NCBI GenBank assembly: GCA_037043455.1
Contig: JAWPHD010006771.1
Span: 1 to 64,000 of the forward strand
Direction: 5' to 3'
From: Cyrtodaria siliqua
Lineage: Eukaryota; Mollusca; Bivalvia; Adapedonta; Hiatellidae
Length of the DNA stretch: 64,000 bases
Every line of letters begins with the position of its first letter. The stretch's first letter is position 1. Positions 12,303 to 22,953 of this stretch are shown piece by piece. The notes beneath the pieces were generated by a model that was given only the letters and a program-made list of their open reading frames with translations, made no database searches and had not been told where the DNA came from. The translations under genes were made by a program, and so were the position numbers.

Positions 12303-13412
12303 CTTGTTTGGCGATGTTACTACATCCGGTTAGCTTTTATGTTTCTCAAACATTAACTTGATACAACTAGCATATGATTCAGAAGTTAACTTTATTAGAT
12401 ATAATTACTGTAGCCGATCATTAATTGAACGATATTAATTTGATAACGTTTTATAGTAGGTGCATTAGTCAACGTTGAGAGGACATGCATGTATATATTC
12501 ATATGTGTATAACTCATTAATTGTAATACAATATCAAATTGATAACGTTGTATATTAGGTGCATTGGTTAACGGTGGTTAACGGTGAAATGCTATACTTG
12601 TATATATGCCGATGAGTATACATGGTATTGTAGAATACGTATACATTGCTACATCTCATAATTAGAGCGTGGGTAACATATAGTTACTAGATTATGATTT
12701 GTTTGTGTACTGGTAATTGTATAAGATTGGTGTGTTAATGAACCGACATCTAAAAGTATGTATTATTACAGCATAAGCCTCCCGGAGTGGAGCTAAGCCT
12801 TTAGGGTGTGTAGGCCCTCTAGGTGATTCAACTGGAATCAACGCATAACGTAACAAGCGGTGGAGACGGTACCCGTACGTGGACAACATGGTCAGGTTAT
12901 TATTGTAGCAACAACCCCCGGGACAAGTGGTGGGCCCATCATCAGTCCTCAGTGAAGGAACTAAACCCACAACCTTGGTGGAGGTTATTTATCGCGTCAT
13001 CTTAGATATCGCGTCATCATATCTTAGATATCGCGTCATCATATTCATCGCGTCATCAACCCTTATAGAAGGCATTTGATGAAACTCACCGATCATTGGA
13101 GTCGCGCATTATATTCATGAGCTCTCGCGCATCATCTTTATAACGTTTGTGATCATCAACATTGTTGTAATTGCAACAACACTTTAGTGTCATATATAGT
13201 CAGTCGACACATTCAGTATTTGTGATAATACTACGATCGTCTTAAACGTTCATGCAAACAGTCTTTTTCATATTTCATCTGTGTATTCGCTTGTTTTTCT
13301 TGATAATTGTATATATATATATATATTTAACATATTTTAAAAGTTGCATTAAACTTATGCTAATGCAGTCACCGTCATTGATTATTTCCTGAGTTAGACC
13401 CAACCACTAGGG
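12303..13412. other. Unassigned; short 'atcgcgtcatc' repeats and a TA microsatellite
   Basis: 'ttatttatcgcgtcatc' and 'atcttagatatcgcgtcatc' recur several times in 12985-13060. A (TA) run lies at about 13308-13327. The segment 13330-13430 (ttgcattaaactt ... ttgcgaca) has the look of a plus-strand LTR 3' end, but no partner was found. Confidence 0.4.
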
Positions 13413-14070
13413 TCATCTTGCGACAGTCGGCCCGACTCCGTGCTTCGATAGTACATTTCTCATAAATATTAATTCAGACATACTGAATTCACATTTTTCT
13501 GCATTTAAGGTAATTCCATTATCTGAAAGCCTTTTTAACACAATATCCAAATTTCTGTCATGTTCTTGCTGTGTAGGTGCGTGCACAATTATGTCATCCA
13601 TTGTTGCAAATCCCTGGGCAGTCCAGGATGTGTTGAGAAAGTTGTGATTTTTCTAGACGCCAGTTCGAGCTCCAGTTGGTGACATCGAGCTTACTGAACA
13701 CAATAGATTTGTTCATATCTTGGAGCACTTATTCTATGGTGGGTATAGGGTGATGTACCCGTTTGACGGCTTTGTTGGCCTGCCTCATATCGATGCATAA
13801 ACTAATGTCATTGTCCTTTTTGGGCACGACTACAATTGGTGATACCCATTGACTAGGTATGTCAATCTTTTCAATAATGCCCATTTCTTTATGTTTATCT
13901 TGAGGGTTTCTCTAACATGAAAGGGTATTCGCCTCATAGGTTCACCTCATGTTCTACAGTTTTGTCAACTGGCATTCTGAGTTGAAAGTCCTTTAGCTTT
14001 CCCACTCCACTGAACAGTTCCGGATATTTACTTCTTTTTTCATTTTGCACACTGTTGATTTCTGGGCCTA
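13413..14070 (-). pseudogene. Ty3/gypsy reverse transcriptase fragment
   Basis: 13413-13601 encodes the RT catalytic segment: 'MDDIIVHAPTQQEHDRN' (the xxDD box), then 'LNAEKCEFSMSEL' and '...VLSKHGVGPTV', a typical Ty3/gypsy RT order. The upstream 13602-14070 is RT N-terminal sequence (pieces such as YPELFSGVGKLKDF) broken by several stops and frameshifts. RNase H and integrase are missing: homology ends about 13410. Confidence 0.8.
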
Positions 14071-14073
14071 ATC

Positions 14074-14350
14074 TTAGAACTTTGAGTTTAGGGCTGATTC
14101 TCTCCCTAACAGTGATCGACCTTTCCCTTCTATGACGGTAAATTCGACATTTTTAAGAGTGGTTCCTTGGTGGTTGATATCTACCATGGAAATGACTGCG
14201 ACTTTACGTGGTTTAGTAGCTCCATGTGCGTATATTTTCTTATCGGAGAGCATGTCTTTCAAGCATTTAAAGTCATTTTGTTTTTTCAGGTACTCCCACG
14301 TACTCCTACGTACAGCTTGCTCCTGAGTCAATAATCATACTTAATAGAAT
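14074..14350 (-). pseudogene. Ty3/gypsy aspartic protease fragment
   Basis: An active-site-like 'IDSGAS' is readable at about 14321-14338, followed immediately by a frame break. The downstream open part (to 14074) has the usual retropepsin C-terminal 'SLLGRES' segment. It lies between the gag zinc knuckle and the RT, as expected for gag-pol. Confidence 0.65.
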
Positions 14351-14389
14351 GTTCCTACTATCACTGTGATTTTAGCATAAGCAAACTTG

Positions 14390-15238
14390 TCATCGAGAGT
14401 AAATGCAAAGCCACTGTCTCATCACATTTCTTGCTTCTGCACTTTGTTTTCCCCTGCATTTTTCCATGTTTAGCATTTCTTTGCAATGTGTCCTTTTTTT
14501 CCGACAGTTCTTACATTGTTTCCTCTTAGCCGGACAGCTAGGGTCTTTAGCCATGTGACCTTTGTATCCACAGTTGTAGCATTCTATCCTGTCGTAAGTT
14601 TGCTTTTGCGATGAGAATGTACTTTTGCCCTGTGATTTTCTATTGTATCTCGTATAGCGGATTTTGTTTATTCCTTCTTCTTTTTCTATTTTCTGGATAC
14701 ACGCATTCGCTGTTTCATATGCCGCTGAAATTTCGACGATCTTTGATAACGATAAGTCTTTTTTACTTAGAAATGTTCGTCTGAAATCGTTTGAATGGCA
14801 TTTTTCTACGATTTGGTCTCTGATCATTTCGTCTTTATTTCCAAATTCGCAATTACGTGACAATTGCTTTAGTCGCGTAGACAATTCTTAAATGGTCTCC
14901 TCTTGTTTTTGCTCCTCTGATCTGAACTGATGCCGTTCAAATGCAATGTTCTTTTTTGGCTTAAAATATTCATCCGGTTTGGATACTGCCACTTCATAAT
15001 CATTGTCTTCGCCGTTATTTTCCAACGTTTCGAAGATTTGTTGACCTTCAGGGCCAAGAAGATGTAATAGCAGAGCTCTTTTTTGTGTCTTGTCAGTGAT
15101 ACCAGATCCAGCTACATAATAATTGAAAGATTTCATCCATCTTTCCAATAGTGTGCCTAAACTAGTCGCGTCTCCGCTAACGTCAAATTGTTCAATTGGT
15201 GGAATGGCCAGTGCCTTTGGCATGTTTTGTACTTCCAC
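14390..15238 (-). pseudogene. gag: Ty3/gypsy gag with zinc knuckle, one nonsense codon
   Basis: 15238-14888 encodes a gag N-terminus (FETLENNG, 'ALLLHLLGPEGQQIFETL'). A TAA at 14888-14890 interrupts the same frame, which continues to 14390 as a gag C-terminus (LSTRLKQLSRNCEFGNKDEM) and a CCHC knuckle 'CYNCGYKGHMAKDPSC'. That knuckle has a CX2CX4HX6C spacing, two residues longer than the classic form, followed by CKNC. Gag packages element RNA. With one stop this is nearly intact, unlike the pol part. Confidence 0.85.
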
Positions 15239-15240
15239 GG

Positions 15241-15345
15241 AATGTAATCCAATTACACGGAATTTAATCCAGTTTATACGGAATTTAATCCAGTTACTAC
15301 GGAATTCAATCCAGTCATTTAATATGTGTCGGAATTAAATCACTT
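15241..15345. repeat. ~18-20 bp minisatellite 'acggaatttaatccagt'
   Basis: Six to seven imperfect units of 'cggaatttaatccagt' directly precede the gag start on the minus strand (15239). They occupy what should be the leader of the retrotransposon. Confidence 0.85.
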
Positions 15346-15957
15346 CGGAATTTAATCCAGTAATTAACCAGTCACAGTATTAAATTATTTCTCATCATCT
15401 CATCTCCTTCCCTGTTTGGTTATCCTCTGTAGCATTTTTATCATCGTCGCCATTTATTGTGGGGTACATCAAGAAATAACCAAAGACCGGAGATTCGTTC
15501 TCTCTCATAGTGTAATACTAACTAACTAACATAGATACAGTCGTTCATATAAGATATAAGTTGCATTCTACAGTACAATTCATGCCGTATAATTCTAGTC
15601 TACATCCACCACAATCATTAATATAATTTTTGCTGAAATTGCAAGATTAAGGAATAGAATATTCAATCGACAAAAGCAAAAAAGGAAAACCTATTACTGA
15701 ATTATACATTATTATACACTACTTGTAAAATACATGCCACTAAATGGTCTTTTAAATCAATATTAATATATCTACATTTTGCCTGCCATACAGAAAGTCT
15801 TCAACTAAACTGTATTTTCTGTGTCAGATTACCATCTGCCATGCATTATAAAGCACTATCTGCATGAAATGAGTGTAAACCCCATGCAAACATTAACATC
15901 ATGTCTCAATATATATATATATTTTTTTTTTTAAATAATAATTCTCTAGCTCAAGTG
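15346..15957. other. Unassigned; possible retrotransposon leader
   Basis: Read on the minus strand, 15442-15452 gives TGGCGACGATG, which resembles a tRNA primer-binding site and follows '...ccccaca'. An LTR would then lie to the right, but no second LTR is present to confirm it. Poly-A/T rich from 15600; a (TA)/T run at 15910-15933 precedes the Polinton target site. Confidence 0.3.
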
Positions 15958-15963
15958 TATGTA
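15958..15963. repeat. Target-site duplication (left), tatgta
   Basis: The same 6 bp occur immediately outside the right TIR at 31130-31135. Polintons characteristically make 6-bp duplications. Confidence 0.95.
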
Positions 15964-16298
15964 AGTAGTATAGAGAATGGGGTTTTGGCGCAGTTTCTCC
16001 TCCCGAAAAGATTCACTCAAGAAACTAACAATAGCTCACCTGAGGCTAGAAGCCAGGCATGTATTTATTTAAATAAAGTCACGCCTGAGTCAGAAGCCTC
16101 GGATGCATACTATTAGCTACTCGAGCAGTCCTTCCAAAAGAAACTCCGCTGATAACCCCACTCTCTGTGCTTCTAATCAATCCGGTTGTCATTTTAATAA
16201 CATAACATTTGCAACTCATTAAGCAAAGTCAGCCGGAACCGGGTAGTAGTCTTCATCATCGCTCTGCATATCATCTTTTACCATGGAGTATTTTACTT
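15964..16298. repeat. Polinton left terminal inverted repeat (335 bp)
   Basis: Reverse complement of 30795-31129. Identity ends at 'ggagtattttactt'. The inner ~80 bp are a reversed copy of the 3' end of the gene that terminates inside the right TIR, so a coding fragment is mirrored here without function. Confidence 0.95.
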
Positions 16299-16430
16299 GT
16301 ATGCTGATGTATCTTGTCCATTATCTAGTATGTACCGTTTATCATCATAAGCTGATCAACTTTTTTTATTTATTGCATAGCTGCTTATGTTATGCTTCTG
16401 TGATCTAATAACTTTCATCTCATGGTGAGA
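16299..16430. other. Short spacer between left TIR and pPolB stop
   Basis: AT-rich; no ORF. Probably the 3' untranslated end of the leftward polymerase gene. Confidence 0.4.
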
Positions 16431-19400
16431 TTATGTTGCCGTAAACAAAATCTTTTTATAATCGTCATGTGCTATCTGTTTTATAACAACACACTTTTTA
16501 ACGCCTTTACATTTCTTTGCACTAACCTCATTATCTAGCACATACGAATATAGTTTACTTCGCAACCCAACAAATTCAACAATGGGTATTCCGCAAGTTT
16601 CATCTTTCATCTTGCCAATAACTTTTTTATTATCATTAAAATGAAACTTACCTTTTAGATCATAATCGCAATTATCAAAAAGTTCTTTATCCTTGTAAAA
16701 GTCTGCATACACATCTTTTGTTTTTATTTCATAACACAAGGAATCGGTATCAGTAAATAATAACTTAGTTTTTTTATCATATTTGTTTTTGATATAGTTG
16801 TAATGGAAATCATACATCAAATATGTTGACAAGTCTAAAATACACATACCAACATAAATAGGACGATTTAAAACTAATCGTTCTTTTATTCTGTTTATGG
16901 CAAATAAATTTTCATTAAACATTTTACAAGAAATAAATGAAGGTCTTGCCGCATATTTTAAGAGAACCTCCTCGTCGTGAGTCAATTTAACATTAATTCT
17001 TTTTCTCAAGTTTTCCATAGTTTTACCAAAAACTGAATTGTTCATCAGTTTGAAGAAATCCTTTTCAAAAGCATTTTTACCAGCTGTCATCTTGGCAGTA
17101 TTTAAATCTATGTATGTCTTTAACCACTCTGATTCGACAAACTGTAGTATTCGATGTATTTTTGTCACCTTTAATCCAAGCGTTTTATACAATTCTAAGT
17201 TTCTAAAATGCACGACATATTTTTCTTTATTTTTCAACGTCGTAACAAGTTTATTAACATTACAATGTCCTAAATTAAACTTTTGTTTTAGATTTTTACA
17301 ATAGTCTGACAACCACTCATCTTTGATATTTAAACTTTCCGGGGCTAGAGGATAATCATTATGCGAGTCATGCAGTTTCTCAGGATACTCGATATCACAC
17401 TCATCAATGTAATTTGATTTTCCTTTTTCAAACTTATCAACGCACTTGAAGTTGCCAGTAGGTAACGGTTGACACATGGCCCACCCATACAAGTTATAAG
17501 CATCAAGATATATTATGTGTTTGCTTTCTATTTTCTTGTCATAGTTTTTCATATATGTATTGTTAGCCTGTGAGTATCTATTTGCAATATAACTCGTACC
17601 GCCTCTTAATCCTTTTTCCACAAACAAATATTGATCAATATCAGTTATTAAATCAAGTTGGATACTAGTCATCTTAAGACATGCATCCCAGGCTAAACCA
17701 AGACTACTGAAGTAATGGCAAGGATCTAATTTGTAATACTCGATACACATTTTTCTAAAGTTTTCAAAAACGTCTGTCAGCAACAGCATATCAGTCTTGA
17801 GATACAGATCATGATATTCTCCCATATTTTTAATCTTGAATGTTTTCCATATTTTTTTAGCGTGTTCATAATCTACATCTGAAATATGTTCATCATTTAA
17901 TTGAGAATAAAAGCTATCTTTGCTAGGTAACTTAGTATCCTTGAAGCGTTCAAAACTGTTCATATAATCATAAGGATAAACGCCTTTTCTTTTCAGCAAG
18001 TCTAACTTTTTACCGCTATATTCTTGAGATATGTATTGAAACGACGGAACGTTTTTTACTAGATTATCTAATGATTGGGACATAAACTGAAAACTATCAA
18101 TAAATACTAAACTTTTTCCTAACATGAAAGCCATATACTTTTCCATGTTATTCGGTATAACATTTATGTTTTGTTTAAACTTTCCGATGTGTTGCATTAT
18201 GAAGTGAGAGTCATATCCTCTCAAGTTATGAAACACAACAGGTATTTTTTTAGTTAGTTTGAAATTAATATTACATATGTCATGAGCGCTTCCCCTGTAC
18301 TTTCCAGTTATATGACAATGGTCCCTGACTTTTCTAACGGAGTTTTCATATGATACTGTACGACTTGGGTCATCTTTTTTAAGAGTTATTGAAAAACCAT
18401 TACCACAAATATGACATGATTTAGATTTTTGGAATCTAGCTTCTTCTTCCTGTGACATTACTAGATCTTTTTTAAAGTTTGCATTCATAGTTTTCTTACA
18501 CTACTTTTCTTCCTCTATCATTTTTCCAAAAACTTGTAAACAGCATTCGGACCTCTATACGTTACAATTGGTTTTGCATATTGGTCATCGTAACAACAAA
18601 CAACCTTATACCCATAACTGCAATCAGTATGCTTTTGATATGCTTCCGTATGTGATTTTTCAGGATTGTTTGATGCTGAAGAAATACTTTCGGTTACTGC
18701 TTCAAAATCAGCATATATAACAAACGGAACCATAAGCTGCCTGTCGTAGTTTTTAAACTTAACTTTTTCCTCTTTACTTGGCATTTGTATTGCTTGTTTT
18801 CCGTTAAGTGAAAGACAATCAAGCTTATGAGCTTTTAACACCCTTTCGAATTTAAAGCATTGCAGGCATGTTTTACAAAACCATTTTTTTCCTGTGTGTA
18901 GTGTTTGACTAAACATCAGTCTATTAAAATCTTTTATCCACAAGTAATGATTTTTTTCTTTTCAGTAATTAAAAGCATATCACATGTTTTCTCTGCTTTA
19001 TTTTTTGATATGCACAAAGGGTATACTTGATTATCTTCATATCCAAATATGTTAAAACAAATGTTGTTTTGTTTTTCTATTTTTGGGATTTGTTTGATAG
19101 TAACAGGAAATGTAATTCCTTTGTAATCAAGGTCACCAATATGATTTTTGTACTTTGTTATTCTTTCAAGATCTTTTTTAACAGGAAATGTATAAGCCAA
19201 TTGGCACCATCTAAAGCACTCGTTATCTTTATTTCTTATATTTACCAATCCTTTTTTGTTGTGTTGCAGTTCTTTTGGTAAATCCAAATAAGAGCTACCT
19301 CGCAAAGGCTTATACTTTATTCGATTGATATAGTGTGCGTTTAGTGTTTCAATTATCCAACCACTTCCTTTAGAAAGCCAATTACCAATTCTTTTTAAAA

Positions 19401-19717
19401 TTTCTTCCCGTGCTTTGTTTAATGCTTCTGGTATTTGATTTTTGTTTAATATTATTACACCTTTTGAGGTAAAGTAAGCTGTTTTGTATACATTAGTAAA
19501 GCCTCCTTTTTCATGTAGTATTGTTTTTTTAAATGTAAGTTTTAGATCAATGCTTAATTTAAATCCACCTGTTTTTGTTAGTTCTGCTTTAAGAAACTTT
19601 CCAGCAGGATGGTGTGCTTTTTGCAGCTGAACAACCGGATCAATACTGTTATAAATATCTACTTTAAAAACCTTGCTATACTGTTTTTAGGGATGTTTCA
19701 ATTTCTCGGATACTCAT
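16431..19717 (-). pseudogene. POLB: Protein-primed family B DNA polymerase (pPolB), disrupted
   Basis: This is the replicative polymerase of the element, ~1090 codons, starting at 19717 (ATG in a TATATAATG context). Open segments: ~19690-18955 N-terminal domain, 18943-18518 with a CxxC finger (CKTCLQCF) and exonuclease motif I (YADFEAV), and 18488-16431. The last begins with a CxxC...DHCHITGKYRG finger and continues with Exo II (FHNLRGYDSHF), Exo III (YLKTDMLLLTDVF), palm motif A region (YLDAYNLYGWAM), motif B (KLMNNSVFGKTMENL) and motif C (LLFTDTDSLCYE). All catalytic residues are present. Breaks: frameshifts near 19690, 18950 and 18517 (each at an A/T homopolymer) and a TAG at 18501-18503. 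Family B polymerases of this type start DNA synthesis from a terminal protein at TIR ends. A GGCTTAAA box lies upstream (19744-19751). Confidence 0.95.
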
Positions 19718-19743
19718 TATATAATATTACATGAGAATATTTC

Positions 19744-19751
19744 TTTAAGCC
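19744..19751 (-). promoter_or_regulatory. Class I box GGCTTAAA upstream of pPolB
   Basis: Reads GGGGCTTAAAGAAATATT on the minus strand, 26 nt before the ATG at 19717. The same arrangement precedes the 71-codon gene and the 30560 gene but not the structural genes. Confidence 0.45.
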
Positions 19752-19926
19752 CCTATTAATTAATTAATTGAAGTAAAATATTTATTCCCCGGTTAGATTA
19801 GATTATTTTGTATTTATCCATACATAATGATATTAATTCCTTTGTTAAGTAAAACATCATAGTGGGCAATAAAAGAAACTTCGTATAACTTCGGATGGCA
19901 ACTGGTTGCCTCTGAAATTTGTTTTT

Positions 19927-20142
19927 TTACAAAAAGCACTGTTTGTTTATATCTCCTTTTTTTATTTTCCATGACAGTTTTAGTTGTTTTACCATTGTTA
20001 TGATTCTTTCTGTCAAATCTTGAAAGTTTGAAAAAATTATTAACTCTTTTTCAAGTTTATTCATATCTTCAAAATCAATAGTTTTTGCATGTTCCGTTTG
20101 ATTTTTTTTAAAGTTTTTGATTTTCTTTTCTACTTCGTCCAT
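19927..20142 (-). CDS. Small coiled-coil protein (71 aa), Polinton
   Basis: Intact 71-codon ORF, Lys/Glu-rich (MDEVEKKIKNFKKNQTEHAK), with heptad-like spacing of hydrophobics, predicted helical. It sits just upstream of pPolB on the same strand and shares pPolB's type of upstream box, so it probably belongs to the same expression class. No family recognised. Its position next to the polymerase might suit a replication accessory or terminal-protein-related role, but nothing in the sequence proves this. Confidence 0.5.
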   Translation of the reverse strand: MDEVEKKIKNFKKNQTEHAKTIDFEDMNKLEKELIIFSNFQDLTERIITMVKQLKLSWKIKKGDINKQCFL

Positions 20143-20166
20143 TATAACATTACGTAAGATAATATT

Positions 20167-20174
20167 TTTAAGCC
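20167..20174 (-). promoter_or_regulatory. Class I box GGCTTAAA in the divergent intergenic region
   Basis: On the minus strand GGCTTAAAAATATTATC lies 24 nt before the ATG at 20142. The 65-bp gap 20143-20207 serves both this gene and the divergent gene at 20208. Confidence 0.45.
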
Positions 20175-20207
20175 TTATTTAAATATATATTTCTATAGTA
20201 TAATATA

Positions 20208-20735
20208 ATGAATTGCAAATATTGTAAAAGAGTTTTAGATATTATTGATCCTCCCGAGGTGTGCTCGGATTGCATCTTATTTTACACAACTAATAAAAAG
20301 AAGCTTTGTAAATACTGTACCAGAGTCAAGCTGTGTTACAAGTGTGCTTATGCATGTATAAATTGTAACGATACTTGTGAAGTTTTCAATAACGAGCGTG
20401 TTTTCCTTAATTGTGGCACTCACAATGGTTATTATCTTATCACAGGTTACAACTACGGCCAAAAGAAAACTATTTACCACAGAAAGTATCATTTAGATAA
20501 ATACTTGGAAGCATTTGATTTGTCTTCTAAAAATAGACAAAGATTTGAAGATTTGTTTTACAAAATTGTAAAGATTTTGGATGAGCTAGAAGGTCGAAAA
20601 AGATCAATCAAATTTGAATACATTTTTCAGAAAATATTTAAAATATTAAAAATAGAAAAAGAAACAAAACCGATTAAAACAAAATCAACCAGAGACAAGT
20701 ACGATAGGATATGGAAACAAATCAGAAAAGAATAA
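20208..20735 (+). CDS. Cys-rich zinc-ribbon-like protein (175 aa), Polinton
   Basis: Intact ORF. The first ~55 residues contain five CxxC pairs (CKYC, CSDC, CKYC, CYKC, CINC) plus further Cys, a strong sign of two or more structural zinc sites. Residues ~75-175 are Lys-rich and helical (FEDLFYKIVKILDELEGRKR), ending in a basic tail. I do not recognise a named family. Candidate roles are nucleic-acid binding or transcription control, by analogy with small zinc-ribbon proteins of large DNA viruses. It is the only rightward gene in the left half and one of the few unbroken ORFs of the element. Its 3' end overlaps the 3' end of the opposite-strand gene at 20685. Confidence 0.75.
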   Translation: MNCKYCKRVLDIIDPPEVCSDCILFYTTNKKKLCKYCTRVKLCYKCAYACINCNDTCEVFNNERVFLNCGTHNGYYLITGYNYGQKKTIYHRKYHLDKYLEAFDLSSKNRQRFEDLFYKIVKILDELEGRKRSIKFEYIFQKIFKILKIEKETKPIKTKSTRDKYDRIWKQIRKE

Positions 20736-21169
20736 CGACTGAATGCCATGACCGTTTAACTTGAATCTTTTTATATACATTTCCAGAGGTTCTGTAAAGT
20801 TATCATTCTTTTGAATCTCTAATATTTTATTAAAGACAATCCTAATTATCTCCTCGTCGTTTTCTAGTCCTGTTGTTGTTTGGACATATGATAGAAGTTG
20901 TTTAAAACTCCTATGATGTGTTTTTAACAAAGTATTTTTTTTCTGCTATTCTTGTTTTACTCACCAAAACAGCAACTACTGGAGGAACTGCACCAACTAC
21001 GGCTACAAAAACAGGAATTGCCGGAACCAATGCCAATACAGCAGTACAACCAATTATCCCACTGGCAATCTGTAATATTGTGTTTATAAATACCGCACAA
21101 TTTATAACTGCGTCTATATGCAGCCACAAGTCGCGTCAAGTGATCAATTAATTCTTCTTTGGTTTTCAT
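20685..21169 (-). pseudogene. Small membrane protein gene, frame-disrupted
   Basis: Start at 21169 (MKTKEELIDHLTRLVAAY), following a TCTAA box. The frame shifts near 21120 into a strongly hydrophobic stretch (AVINCAVFINTILQIASGII, then LALVPAIPVFVAVVGAVPP) that would form two membrane segments. It shifts again near 20925 into a soluble C-terminus (QLLSYVQTTTGLENDEEIIR). About 160 codons in total. Small membrane proteins are common in Polintons and adenovirus-like lineages, but no specific family is recognised. Tail-to-tail overlap with the Cys-rich gene. Confidence 0.55.
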
Positions 21170-21181
21170 GTATAATTACAG

Positions 21182-21186
21182 TTAGA
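21182..21186 (-). promoter_or_regulatory. TCTAA box, membrane-protein gene
   Basis: Minus strand TCTAACTGTAATTATACATG: the box is 12 nt before the ATG at 21169. Confidence 0.5.
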
Positions 21187-21193
21187 CAATAAT

Positions 21194-22498
21194 TTAATTA
21201 AAATATTTAGAAAATAGTTGCTCGTGTTCTTTGGGTGACATTTTGCCTATTTTTAATAATTCATCGATTATTCTAATACCTTTATTTATTAGCTGTGGAC
21301 TATTATTTCCTGATTCGATACTTCCACATACCAACTCTAGATCATCCATCAAATCATTAGGATTATTGTAATATTCAACACAACCTCCTAAAATCTTTTT
21401 GAACTTTGAAGAACCTTTATGAATTGGTAAATCAGATAATTCTGTTAGTTCCTTAAAAGCATTCTGAGACAGCTTTGAATAAGTTTTTCCATTGTTGTAA
21501 CGCTTTGTTATCAAGTCTATAAAATCATCGTCTACTTTTAAATCTAGCACAACTGCTTTTCCTTGTTTGGCAATAAGTTTGTGATGACCAACAAGCTTGG
21601 GTAAATCAATTTGTAACATTCCATAGTGACCATCTTTGTCGACTTTGTAGGAATTTTTATTTTGTTGCATCCCTTTGCCAGTCTTTTGTGCAGTTTCACT
21701 AGCTGCTCGAATTCGCTCAGGTAACCTTTCTATGTAAAAATCCAGAGCCTTTGCCTCTTTTACTATTTCATTATGTTCTTTTAAAAGAAAATTTCTCTTT
21801 ATTTTGGTGCCATCGGAGTCACCGAGTAATTTTGAATATTTAAGTTAAGCCGCATCGGATGTTGCCTTTTCCCGGCCCTCTTTGAGTTTACTCATGTCGA
21901 GTTTTTTTGCTCTTGTTTTTAGACCTCTTGCCTTGGGAAGCAATTTATCATGTATCTCATTAGCCCTTTCAATATAATCATCATATTTAGCACTCCCATC
22001 AGTAATACCTGGTATTTCAGTTGGGAGCGGCAAGTTATACTTATCAAGTACTTCTTTATTCATACCAGCATCCAAGTCAATATCATACACCGGTTTGGGT
22101 TCCTTAGGCCTCGCAGCAGGTTCTTCTTCTTCCGATAATTCTTCTTCTTCCGATTCTTCTTCTATTTTTCCTAGTATTTCTTCCTCAGGTGATAGCGTTG
22201 GTGATAGCGCTGGTGGCGCTATAGCTCCACGATCAGGCGGGGCAAGTAATTGCGGGCGTATTGCCTCAAGAAGAAGAGCCAACTGTTGACGTATTTCTGG
22301 AAGGGTAATCAAATGTTCAGCTAGCCGTTTTGTCTGCTCTGTTATTTCGCTAGTTACAGGTTTAAATACTTCTGTGTATAAATCACGACTAGCTCCTTTT
22401 TCGAGTCTTTTTCGGGTAACTTTATTTTCGTATTATTTAACAAGCTCACTCGCTTTTCGCTTTTTATCTGCTAATTCTTTCCATTTTAACAAAGACAT
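21194..22498 (-). pseudogene. Conserved Polinton protein of unknown function, two in-frame stops
   Basis: One continuous frame of ~434 codons from ATG 22498 (MSLLKWKELADKKRKA) to 21194, interrupted only by TAA at 22433-22435 and TAA at 21845-21847. Order: basic helical N-terminus, a Pro-rich linker, an acidic patch (EEESEEEELSEEEE) at ~22135-22185, a basic helical region, then a conserved C-terminal domain (GMLQIDLPKLVGHHKLI ... DDDFIDLITKRYNNGKTYS). I remember the last domain from many animal Polintons as an uncharacterised family, possibly the Pfam DUF8207 group. Both stops are one transition away from a Gln codon. Likely structural or scaffold, judging from its TCTAA promoter class. Confidence 0.7.
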
Positions 22499-22511
22499 GT
22501 ATAATATAAGG

Positions 22512-22516
22512 TTAGA
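22512..22516 (-). promoter_or_regulatory. TCTAA box, unknown-function gene
   Basis: Minus strand AATCTAACCTTATATTATACATG, 13 nt before the ATG at 22498. It overlaps the stop codon of the upstream H1-like gene in its shifted frame. Confidence 0.5.
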
Positions 22517-22919
22517 TTAAATTAAGATAAATTAGGATAAGTTGATAAGTTTTTGTTTTCTTTTTAGCCACAGGTTTAACTGCTTTCTTTTTAGCCGCAG
22601 GTTTAACTGCTTTCTTAACTGTAGGTTTAACTGCTTTCTTAACTCTAAGTTTAACTGCTTTCTTAACTGCTTTCTTAACTGCAGGCTTGACTGCTTTTTA
22701 ACCGCAGGTTCAACTGCTTTTTTAACCGCAGGTTCAACTGTGTTTTTGATTACAGGCTTGACTGCTTTTTTAACTGCTTTTTCAACTGCAGTCTTAACTA
22801 CTTTTTGCATTCCGTAATATCTAACTTGATTAGCTTTAAAACATTCTGCTTCTGTTCCAAGGCGTTTACCACGGGGGATTTGATTTATTCCGCAATATAC
22901 TTTTGACATATAATAATAG
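22512..22919 (-). pseudogene. Histone-H1-like Lys/Ala/Pro-rich protein with conserved N-terminus, one frameshift
   Basis: Start at 22919 (MSKVYCGINQIPRGKRLGTE), following a TCTAA box. The first ~45 residues (GKRLGTEAECFKANQVRYYG) match a short motif that I recall in Polintons and in several large DNA viruses. The remainder is a tandem array of KKAVKP-type heptads, like the C-terminal tail of histone H1. A 1-nt loss in the T tract at ~22698 throws the second half out of frame (seen as RKQLNLQL...). In the shifted frame the KKAVKP repeats continue to a stop at 22512. A very basic repeated tail suggests DNA condensation inside a capsid, similar in principle to adenovirus core proteins. Confidence 0.7.
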
Positions 22920-22929
22920 TTAGATAATA

Positions 22930-22953
22930 TCACTATTATCCAAGTATTATTAT
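22930..22953. promoter_or_regulatory. Divergent TCTAA / TCCAA promoter pair
   Basis: Minus strand TATTATCTAACTATTATTATATG (box 22930-22934) drives the H1-like gene. Plus strand TATTATCCAAGTATTATTATAATG (box 22949-22953) precedes the ATPase ATG at 22965. The two 23-mers are nearly identical and head-to-head in a 45-bp intergenic gap. Confidence 0.55.

Noticed and set aside
13330..13430. LTR 3' end (ttgcattaaactt...ttgcgaca)
   Set aside because: No matching second LTR, primer-binding site or TSD could be found in the window, so it is only mentioned as a possibility.
22532..22817. Plus-strand Cys/Phe/Asn-rich ORF (NCFLNCRF...)
   Set aside because: Antisense shadow of the KKAVKP repeat gene.
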